Source: Laetiporus sulphureus 93-53 (taxonomy: Eukaryota > Basidiomycota > Agaricomycetes > Polyporales > Laetiporaceae). Taken from it: DNA of 64,000 nt. Within the stretch, counting starts at the first letter, position 1. Every line of letters starts with the position of its first letter. The notes below the pieces were generated by a model, which was given only the letters and a program-made list of their open reading frames with translations, was not told the origin of the DNA and did no database searches. The translations under genes were made by a program, and so were the position numbers. This document shows positions 48,093-57,338 of the stretch, piece after piece. The DNA lies in the NCBI RefSeq assembly GCF_001632365.1, contig NW_024468517.1, forward strand, positions 516,829-580,828. Reading direction: 5' to 3'.

Positions 48093-50392
48093 TCAAACAC
48101 ACAATACAAGCTCATCGGTCGGCACAATGTGAGGGACACGTCCTCGCTTCCGAAGTTCACATACCAGAAATGCATTTCGAATATTGATCATCTCGTCCAG
48201 AAAAAAGTTGTAGTGTGATTCCGTCATCTTGCGCGTTATGGATTGGAACTTTCTAAACCAGACGTTCGCCTGCTCGGCAGCTGAAGAGTTAAATGTCCAC
48301 TGGTTGTGCTCATCGTAAAGCTCGGGGAAACCTGCTGAATTGCAGTGCATCTGACAGAAAGCATCGGAGTCCTTGTGCTTGTTGATAGCGTGAAAGACAT
48401 CAACAGGAAATCCTATTGTGTCCAGTTGATGCTCACCAGCGGCAATCAGGTGCTGTAGCAGGTGACAGTTGTTATCGAAAAAGAGATAGGAAGGACGAGC
48501 GCGGGGGAAGCGAGCTGGAAAAGTGGCAAGAATGAAATTCTGGATCATGTTAGAGCGCCACACAAGCGTAAGGTTGGCATTTCACTCACCGTGGCATTGA
48601 CAAGAGACTCTGCGTGGAAAAATGTCGCTCGTGATATAATAATTCCACAGCATCATACCATGAGTTGCTCGTTATGCGTCCACTTGCGCGTCAAGGACGT
48701 CTTGAGCTTTGGAGGTGAGGACAGACCTCCGATCGCTGGATCCGCTTGCGCAGATGATGCAATATTTGCTGACGCATCAGATACAATGAGACTTGAGCCT
48801 TCAATAAAAGTCTCTGTCTCTGGCACCTCCAATGGAGTGGCAGATGTGTCAGCCATCATAAGCTCATCAAGGTAGCCAGCCGCATTTCTCGGCTCTGCCA
48901 AGTCAGCAATGCCAGAATGTCAGGCTAGTCTGGCTTTGAGTCGGAAGATTGCCTTTCCCTGCTCACGTCGACGCAATTCTATGCCACGATGAACGGGATT
49001 GTCGCAAGTGCGAAAGCCTTGACATGTGTTTGCACTGCAGCCATGTATCACGCATCGCATATGCAAATTGGCATGGATGGGACAGAAGCGATCATGCGGT
49101 GATGCCAGCGACTCAATGCAGTTGGCTACATTGCACCTTGGATGACCGACAGTGACACCATCCATCACACATGCAGTGATACGAGCTACGTTGCATGTGA
49201 CAGAATTAATCAGGCAAGAGCGAATCATAATAAACAAAGGGACGTACACCAGGAGCCATCATGCTCGACAATCACTTTCACACAATCTCTGCACACATGC
49301 GCCCACTGCTCCTGCCCTGTTCCAGCCACACACAAGTTTCGTTCAAGCAATCGAGCATTTAGACGATCTTTATGGCTTCCACGGTGAGGTAGTACTAGTC
49401 CGATAGATTGTCGTACACAGTCTCGCAGTAAGGCATAGAGATAGAATGTGTTCCAGATGGTCTCCGAGCTCAAACAATCGTCATTATGCTGAGTGTTGAT
49501 CGACAGGTTGTATATTCTCGCAATGGCTTCGCCTGATGCACTGCATACAATCGACAAAAGAATGAGACCATGCAAACGCTCACAGCTCGAGTAGAGAATG
49601 ACATACTGCGAAAATGCCATTTGTGTTGCAAAAAGCTGTGCGAGTTCACTTTCTACGTAGCAGTGTTCCGCCACTTCAAGATAGCGAGGCATGCAAGATA
49701 GATAGCATCTACATGAGTCATCCCATTCAGCGCAACAGACCGAGTAGTTAGGCCGATAGGTTGTCTTGCATTCTGGAAGAGACGTGATATAACATCATGC
49801 GCAGAAATATAATGCCATGTATTGCTTACCACAACAATACAGCATGATGATCTGTGCAGGCAAGATGCCTCGGTGCAGGGTATAAAGACGAGCCATATAC
49901 TCCTTATACTCGGCATGCAATTTATGGCCGAATTTCGTGCACGAGCGATTGACACACTCCCATTTGTCGGTAATGATGATTTCTGCACCTGCACGCCATG
50001 ATTCAGACATCGTAAACCACTGCAAATCAATCATAATGAGACTGACCAAGTTTATATTGGAGACTCTGTTCACATAGCAAGCGGTCTAACTCTGCCATCA
50101 AGTCCGAACCAGTGGCCACTTTGCTGTCTTCAAGGATAAGATCATGGATTGCGAGCCAGATCGCCTGCACGTTTTCCGCAGGAATGTGCGTGAACAGACT
50201 TATCAGATCACATATGCTGTCTGGCAGTAATGTGGTTTGCAGCGTGGCAGGGGAACAGCTTAATGAGGATTTTAGAACGATTACAGGTAATAAGCGTGCG
50301 CAGAGAGCTGTAAATTGTTCCAGCTGCCGTTGTGTTAAGCTTTCATAGAATGGCAACACTGAAAGATTATTCGTTAGATCACGGAGGAGCAT
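48093..50392 (-). pseudogene. KDZ transposase with CxC5/CxC6 cysteine clusters, one in-frame stop
   Basis: Minus-strand gene starting about 50392 (MLLRDLTNNLSV). In order: FYESLTQRQLEQFTALCARL, the CxC5-like WECVNRSC...FGH cluster, TLHRGILPAQIIMLYCC, HCYVESELAQLFATQM, GQEQWAHVCRDC, the CxC6-like block VIHGCSANTCQGFRTC with a following HRGIELRRREQGKAIF, RKWTHNEQLMV, and the transposase core with YLFFDNNCHLLQHL, FPVDVFHAINKHKDSDAFC and FNSSAAEQANVWF. This is the domain order of agaricomycete KDZ transposases with CxC5/CxC6. Introns are short GT-AG. A TGA at 48653-48655 falls where the family has Arg after EQLMV, followed by an intact CGIIISRATFFHAE. It probably inactivates the gene. Confidence 0.8.
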
Positions 50393-50514
50393 GGCGAGAC
50401 GTTCAACATGAAATGACAATCGACAATCATGTATGGATGCTCGAACTTGAAAATAAGACTTACTGGCATTGTCGTACCATAATTGTCTCGGCCAATATGA
50501 TTCGACCTTGACAC

Positions 50515-52900
50515 TATGTGTCGCGCGAACGCTGCGGGATTGCATATGAACCACTCAGGTACGAAGCTGTAGTGACATCGCCGTTTGCATCCGTTAGCCT
50601 ACCGGTGCTACCTTGAATGATTCAGCATATGAGAGAATGAGAGGTACCGTCATACCACTAGCTCATCACCTGTCCTGATACGGTAGGCGATGCCAGTGCT
50701 GTGCGAATGCCACTCGCCTGTACATCGCGCGAACGCTGTGGGATCATACACGAACCACTCAGGTACGATGTCATACCGATGTCGCTGTTTGCACTCGTTA
50801 GCCTACCGGTGCTATCTTGAATGATTCAGCATATGACAGAATGAGAGACATCGTCATACCTGGCTTGTCGCCTGTCCTCGAAGAACATCCAGATTGCAAC
50901 TCTTGAACAATAGATGATGCCAGCGCTGTGCGAACCCTACCCGCCTGTACATCGCGTTCACGCTGTGGGATCGCACACGAATCATTCGGGTATGAAGCCA
51001 TACCGACCTCGCCGTTTGCATTCGTTAGCCTACTGGTGATAACCTGAACGATTCAGCACATCATAGAATGAGAAAGTATCTCATACCTGGCTTGTCTCCC
51101 AACCTCGAAGAACATCCATCTTGCAACTCTTGAATGACGGGCATGCTGGCGTAGTGCGATTCAGTGTGAATGCTACCCAGCTGTACATCGTGTGAATGCT
51201 GCGGGATTGCACACGAATCATTCGGGTACGAAGCCATACCGACATCACCATTTGCATCTGTTAGCCCACCGGTGCTATGTGAATGAATCAGCATATGAGA
51301 GAACAAGAGATATCATCATACCACTAGCTCGTCGCCTGTCCTGATACGATAGGCGATGTCAGCGCTGTGCGAATGCTACCCTCCTGCATCGCGTGAATGC
51401 TGCGGGACTGCACACGAACCACTCAGGTATGAAGCCATACCGACCTCGCCGTTTGCATTCGTTAGCCTACCGGTGCTATCCTGAATGATTCAGCATATCA
51501 TAGAACGAGAAGTATCTCATACCTGGCTTGTCTCCCAACCTCGAAGAACATCCATCTTGCAACTCTTGAATGACGGGCATGCTGGCGTAGTGCGATTCAG
51601 TGTGAATGCTACCCAGCTGTACATCGTGTGAATGCTGCGGGATTGCACACGAATCATTCGGGTACGAAGCCATACCGACATCACCATTTGCATCTGTTAG
51701 CCCACCGGTGCTATGTGAATGAATCAGCATATGAGAGAACAAGAGATATCATCATACCACTAGCTCGTCGCCTGTCCTGATACGATAGGCGATGTCAGCG
51801 CTGTGCGAATGCTACCCTCCTGCATCGCGTGAATGCTGCGGGACTGCACACGAACCACTCAGGTATGAAGCCATACCGACCTCGCCGTTTGCATTCGTTA
51901 GCCTACCGGTGCTATCCTGAATGATTCAGCATATCATAGAACGAGAAGTATCTCATACCTGGCTTATCGCCCATCCTCGAAGACCATCAAGCTTGCAACC
52001 CTTGAACGACGGGGTGCCAGCGCTGTGCAAACGCTACCTGCCTGTACATCATGTGAACACACTGCAGGATTGCACATAAAACCACTCATGTACGAAGCCA
52101 TACCGACATCGCCGTTTGCACTGGTTGGCCTACAGGTGCCATCGTGAATGATCCCACATATGAGAGTGAAAGATGTCAAGATGTCAAGACAGTGTCCTGT
52201 CCTCGAAGGCATCTATAAGATAGCGATGCCAGTGCTATGTGAATGCTACCCGCGTGTACATTGTTATCAAGATGATCACCTGCCTTAGAAAAGATAGCGA
52301 TGCCAGCGCTGTGCGAACGCTACCCACTTGTACATCGTTATCAAGATGGTCACCTGCCTTAGAAAAGATAGCGATGCCAGCGCTGTGCGAACAATACCCG
52401 CTTTACACCATACGAACGCTGCAGGAATGCACATGAACCACTCATGTATGAAGCCATACCGACGTCACCGACATCGCCATTTGCACCCGTTAGCCTACGG
52501 ATGCCATCGTGAATGATTCCGCCTACGACTGAGTGAAAGATGTCATCATTCCGCTTGATCCTCAAAGATTCACGACTCACGAGAAGGACTCTGGCACTGT
52601 GCGAACAATAGCGGCTTGCACATGAATAAAAGGCATATCATCTGCCTATGGGGCGCTATCGTGAACGAATCAGCATTATGTATGAGGGAATGAAATGGCG
52701 CCGTACCTCTGATAACGATGTGAATGCTACCGGCTTGAATGCAAATCGTTCATGATTTGTACTGAACAGGGGTCATACCCACATGGCCATCTGCGCACGT
52801 TAGCCTACGTCTGCTGTCATGAACGATTAAGCATCATGTATGAGAGAACAAGGAGTATTATCACTAGCTGGTCACCTGGTCCTCGAGTACATCCAGCTGG
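50515..52900. repeat. Satellite array, monomer about 215 bp, with 436-bp higher-order units
   Basis: At least ten degenerate copies of a 200-230 bp unit containing gttagcctaccggtgctat and gaatgattcagcatat. Two consecutive 436-bp dimers, 51085-51520 and 51521-51956, are almost identical, so this is a recent higher-order duplication. At 52,265-52,400 a 75-bp segment is also repeated (tatcaagatggtcacctgcc). The repeat begins just upstream of the transposase start. Small open frames inside the units follow from the duplication and are not genes, because 436 is not a multiple of three. Confidence 0.9.
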
Positions 52901-53924
52901 CAGCTCTGGATGGATAGGTAGCCAGCATCGTGGCTGCTCAGTCATTGACGAGTGATCCCATGGACCTTTCTGTGTTGTCCGTGGCATCTGCGTTTCGAGC
53001 TTTGCAAAATATGATCTTGACTTCTCATGGGGTGATGGCACCTTGCGTGGTGGTGTCCTTGCTCAGCAATGGGCATGTCAATAAGGACAAAGACCTTATG
53101 GTGTTCTATTGCCGTAGTTGTGATAATGTAGCTACGTAATAGTACGTGATTTCAGTACTTCGTACCCGGCAGGCGGCGAGGTGTACTAGGGCTTGGCATG
53201 GTCATAACCGATGTAGAAGGTGTTTCAGTGGGTCATAGCGATGTCGTGGATTTGGTGTAGGCTGTCCCCATGAAACAGTGGCTGCGCATGGTCTTGTTGG
53301 TTTGGGTCCACTGTGGCGACGGTGCGGTGCAACAGGGTTGTCGGCATACGGATCGTTGCAGATGCTGTGCTGGGACATGTCCTAGTCATATGGCTCGTCA
53401 AGAATAGAGCCACGGGATCCGGGCGGGTAGGACACGAGTAAGGTGCGAACGAGATGTGTGCGGCGTTGAGGGTATACATGTGCCCAGTGAATCATAGGCA
53501 ATTAGTAATGAAAGATGTATGAAGAATAATCAACACTGGTTCAAGCATGATCGAGAGCATTATAACTCACCATGAATGCTGGCCTACTTGCTCGCCTTCC
53601 TACAAACACCGTTGGCCCATCCTGCACAAAAAGGCAGCCAACCGCCATGAGTCGTCACTGGGCGAGGTGAGGCCAGGTCCGTTGGGCGTATCGGACCGCC
53701 GATTAGCACGACGGCGTAGCAATGCACTCAGGTGGGCTCTAAGTAGTATCATGCTGCCTGCAGCGACGCGCTGGCGATGCGCGGACTCCGGTCAAAGTAA
53801 TCACATGTGCGCGTCTAGCTGACTTACACCGTCTCGGTGATTGGTCAGAACTCCTGTATGTGTGCGCACATGAAAATAACGCACGCAGCGATTCTGGGAC
53901 TCTGCGTTGCACTGCACACTGCAG
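52901..53924. other. KDZ element interior, no supported gene
   Basis: Between the two repeat arrays. Frames on both strands are short and without family signals. Confidence 0.5.
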
Positions 53925-54130
53925 GCTTGCACGCGAATCATTCACGAGCAGTGCTGCAAACTGCAGCTTGTATGCGAACCGTTCACGAGAAGTGCTGCAC
54001 AATGTGTGCTTGCACAGAATCATTCACGAGAAGTGATATACAATGTGTGCTTGCACGGAATCATTCACGAGAAGTGATATACAGTGTGGGCTTGCACGCA
54101 ACAATTCACAAGAAGCACTGCACACACTGC
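53925..54130. repeat. 41-bp minisatellite near the right end of the KDZ element
   Basis: Five copies start at 53925, 53966, 54008, 54049 and 54090 with spacing 41, 42, 41 and 41 bp. The core is gcttgcac.gaatcattcac followed by gagaagtg. The core resembles the gattgcacacgaatcattc segment of the nearby 215-bp satellite. Confidence 0.88.
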
Positions 54131-54264
54131 AGACGCTGCAGGCCACCGGGTCTCTGGACAATTCACGAACGTCCGTGTACCATACCCGATCGTACATGGG
54201 CGCCTAAGGATCCGGCATCATCCGCCGGATCCGGCGGATGGTTCCCCATAGGTCCGACCTTCAT

Positions 54265-54272
54265 CTCAGATG
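54265..54272. repeat. Target-site duplication, right (CTCAGATG)
   Basis: Matches 41851-41858 exactly and abuts the right terminal inverted repeat. Confidence 0.72.
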
Positions 54273-54342
54273 ACTCTTGCATCCGCTGCCGCTTACGATA
54301 TCACTCTTATATCTTTCCTTAGTAATACTTTCATTCCACATG

Positions 54343-54348
54343 TATAAA
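54343..54348 (+). promoter_or_regulatory. TATA box of the trypsin-like pseudogene
   Basis: TATAAA in the context tgtataaaagc, 264 bp upstream of the ATG at 54612 and just outside the KDZ element, so the transposon landed about 70 bp upstream of this box. A leader intron (gttgcaggtac near 54,375) is possible. Confidence 0.45.
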
Positions 54349-54611
54349 AGCTGCATCGATTCACTAGGAATCGTTGCAGGTACAACGCCAGTAACTACTC
54401 GACGTACTTCCTATCTATCCTCTTTGCTCCTCGCTCCTCGCGTCGCCCGACTTTTTTCGGGCCTTAGAGTACTGGCGATCCTGGTGGCGCTATGTACGTT
54501 TTGCGGAAAGGAAAAATAAGGAGATCTCGATTCTTTTCTCCCAGCTTGATACTTTTTTGACGCCTATTGCGGACGAAATCTCTGCGAAAAAGCTCGAAAG
54601 GGGCAAAGACG

Positions 54612-56380
54612 ATGTCGGATGCCACCGCATACGTTCTCTCGGACTGGGAGAGGACCACCTACTACAACGGTATTTCTCCCGACCATCCTGAGCTGCTCTT
54701 CCGCTCAGATCTCATCGAAAATCCCTTCCCCATCCCCAAGGGCAGACACCCTCATCTCCCTACCAAGACCGTCCATGGTGTCTTCAACACGCCGCTCAAC
54801 GCTGTCTGGGGCACTGTCGCTCCCCAGATCTGCGAGTTGTTGAAGGCTCGGAAGATTCGCTACTCAGCCATCAATACAGCTCGTTTCGTCACCCACGGCG
54901 AGGACGGGAAGGACACTCTCGGTCCCGTCGTGATTTGGATTGCGACTCATCCCACTACCACCACCGCCGAGAACGCGCACGACGCTTCCCCGGACATTCT
55001 CGCTCTCCTCAAGGCCAATGCAGTCGAGGGTGTGGTGGTCGAATGGTACGAGGGAGCCGTAGAGAAGCTGTAAGGTTCACACCTTCTGCGCGTCCCCGAC
55101 GACACCAACCTCACCCACTATGTTCGTCGCTTCCTCACTGCTGCGCTCGGCTATGACGTTCAAATTGTACATTTATTCTTAACTCGTTATTTTAACTCGT
55201 TTGGGGCCTAACGCGCGCGTTAACCTTAACGCGTTTGGGGCTTAATTCTCGTGGGGCACTTCTTGCCGCCGAATGCTCCAAGAACAAATGTACAATTTGA
55301 ACAGCATAGAGAACAAGGACAAGTGCGGCATATCTAGGGCCAAGGTCCTCGGCGTTACCAACTGCCACGTTCTCCACGTGGATACCACCGTCGAATACGA
55401 GCTCAAGGACGCTGGCGCACCTCCCCAGCACGTTCGACTTGCCAAATTCCGTCGATTCCAGCGCGACCTCGACGAGATCAAGGCCTGCATCGGTGGCTAC
55501 GGAACAGATGCCGACCTCTTGGCTAGGGAGATTGTTGAGTTGGAGGCGAAGCCGAAGAGCGAGGACCCGGAGGAGGCGGCGGAGGACGAGGCGGCCGCGG
55601 AGGCTAAGCGGGAGAAGTTGGCCAAAGTGAATAAGGATATCGGCGTACCCGAGGCCTTCTACAAGGACACCAACAAACAGTGGGGCGATATTGCGCGCCG
55701 AAACATCGGCCACGTCGATTGGGCTCCCGAGATCTTCGTCGACGTCCAGGGTCGCAAGTAACCAAGGACATTGGTACGTTCGAGGTAGATGCGGCGAAGT
55801 TCAAGGCCCAGTTCAAGGGCAACGTCGTCGATTTAGGTGCGTTCTGCCTCATCTTTCTCATATCTACCTCGTCTAATGAAAACAACCTTCAGGATCCAAG
55901 TTTACTCCCCGGCAACTAACCGACATGTTCTACCCTCAAAGTGGCAGTAGGACGACGTTCAAGTTCCCCACGAATCGCCAGCTCAGGATCAGGGGTTGTG
56001 TCACGCGCGATTTCCTGGCTGTTCCCGACTGTTTCGACAGCAACGGCGTGCCCTGCCTTATTGTCATGAAGGACGGTAACACCACCGACCTCACGGTTGG
56101 ACGCTACGCCGGCCTGGAGGCCTACCTTTGCGATGACCTGGGCGTCGAGTCCATCGAACTCGCCATCCATAACTACGATAAGCAGTCCGGCCCATTCCGC
56201 GCCAAGGGCGACTCAGGCTCGCTCATTTTCGATGGCGAGGGTCATATGGTCGGTATTCTTCACTCTGGGATGCCGAAAGGCGGGAGCAACCACGTCACCT
56301 ACGCCACCCCCGCCTGGTGGGCCATCGAGCAACTCAAACTCAAGTATCCGCACGCCGACTCCGACCGCATCGCCTTTTAA
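54612..56380 (+). pseudogene. Trypsin-like (PA-clan) domain protein, degraded copy
   Basis: Starts MSDATAYVLSDWER. A possible catalytic His lies in GVTNCHVLH (near 55,350) and a Ser in KGDSGSLIFDGEGHMVGIL (near 56,205), followed by a GMPKGGSNHVTYATPAW tail ending DRIAF. The pair resembles the H and GDSG motifs of chymotrypsin-fold proteases, but no family is confirmed and activity is unproven. An intron (about 55,835-55,892) keeps frame. Three lesions are seen: a TAA directly after VEKL (55071-55073), a hairpin-like insertion at 55159-55301, and a one-base loss near 55,759 that moves VDVQGRK into a stop while KDIGTFEVDAAKFKAQFKG continues in another frame. Confidence 0.68.
55159..55301. mobile_element. 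Short inverted-repeat insertion (143 bp)
   Basis: Arms 55159-55180 and 55280-55301 are inverted copies, 21 of 22 matching (ttcaaattgtacattt...). The middle has ttaactcgtttggggc and a related cgtttggggcttaa, plus a palindromic gcgcgc. It lies inside the trypsin-like coding region, whose frame resumes afterwards with KVLGVTNCHVLH. It may be a tiny MITE. Some flanking coding sequence appears to have been lost or altered. Confidence 0.6.
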
Positions 56381-57338
56381 ACGCGAACACCATCGTCAAT
56401 CATATGCTCTCCCATCTCCCCGCTCCTTCTCCGTCTACGATTTGTTTGCTTCCTCGGCGCTCGGTTATCTATTGGTTGGTTATTGGTGCAGGCAGGTGCT
56501 TTTACATCAGGCATGGACTCTTAATCTTTTAAAAAGCATGAAGTTTGGCGTACTATTGTCATTATTTTCTTTGATTCAGTATAGAATAAATGGTAGTATA
56601 GACGGAGCAGTGAACTGTCTGCATCCAAAATGAAGTATTTCTGTCCATCACCACAAGAGGGCTGGTCGCGTGCGAGCAGAATTGGATGTGACGTTCTCTT
56701 TGCTCCACAACTTCACGCCGTCACTCCCTCGACGAATCACCTTTCCGGTTGAGGTATATTTGTGAGAGTCCTTGCCAAAGTCCGCTGCCGGCTAGATCAT
56801 GAAACATTGCCGACGGCAGTCGAGCAGGCACACAAAGTCAGAGTACCAATTCGCCGCAGACACCGCAGACATGAAAGCATTTGCGACCATTATTTAATGA
56901 CACTAAATTGTAATTGACTGCCTTTTTGGGAAATAAAGTTGCCTAATTAGGGCATAGTGTTGCATAGGTCACACTTTAGAACACATTTTCAGAGCATTTG
57001 CAGCAGGAATAAATGCCTTCATGCCTGCAGTGAGAGTACCCGCAGAGTCCAGCGTCTTCGTGTAGCAACCAGCGCTGGCGCGCGGGAACCACGGCTCTTC
57101 TCCCTTGCTCCGCGTTAATTGATGTCATGAGACTTCGAATCTTAGAGCAAGATACAAGCATGTTTCACAACATGCCGTTCGCGCTCATCGCACACGCCAA
57201 GGCAGACCGCTGCGTGTCCACGCCGTGGCCTGAGGGACAACAGCGAATATATAGCACGACGCAGGCAGCCATACACATCTCCCCCGTGCAGATATCTATC
57301 CATCATCACTGTAGAGTCGCCCAGGAACAAAGTCGACG
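56381..57338. other. Intergenic region with CC5 TATA-like box
   Basis: AT-rich patch near 56,520-56,960, without recognisable gene or element ends. A tatata at 57248-57253 lies 91 bp before the CC5 start. Confidence 0.5.
57248..57253 (+). promoter_or_regulatory. TATA-like box of CC5
   Basis: TATATA 91 bp upstream of the CC5 ATG. Matching boxes precede CC1-CC4 and CC6 at 81-95 bp. Confidence 0.5.

Larger units (their letters stand above)
41859..54264. mobile_element. KDZ-type DNA transposon, 12.4 kb, with cargo and nested insertions
   Basis: Both ends carry an imperfect terminal inverted repeat. 41859-41886 and the complement of 54237-54264 match at 22 of 28 positions without gaps, the inner 17 bases (ACCTATGGGGAACCATC) exactly. 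Further similarity continues inward (gggta...gttc.tgaa). Directly outside lie identical 8-bp direct repeats CTCAGATG at 41851-41858 and 54265-54272, which fit a target-site duplication. Inside are a KDZ transposase on the minus strand, two plus-strand cargo genes, two solo LTRs and satellite DNA. The size is large but within what KDZ elements reach. Stops in the transposase suggest this copy is no longer autonomous. Confidence 0.82.

Noticed and set aside
48612..48660. Possible 49-nt GTATGA...CAG intron that would remove the transposase TGA
   Set aside because: It would also remove CGIIISRATFFHAE, which fits the family sequence, so a nonsense mutation is the better reading.
51061..51742. Repeated identical 80-residue minus-strand frames
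   Set aside because: They come from the 436-bp satellite duplication; the unit length is not a multiple of three and monomers elsewhere lack the frame.
53837..54322. 161-codon frame across the 41-bp minisatellite
   Set aside because: Repetitive translation (HSREV...), created by the tandem repeats and crossing the transposon terminus.
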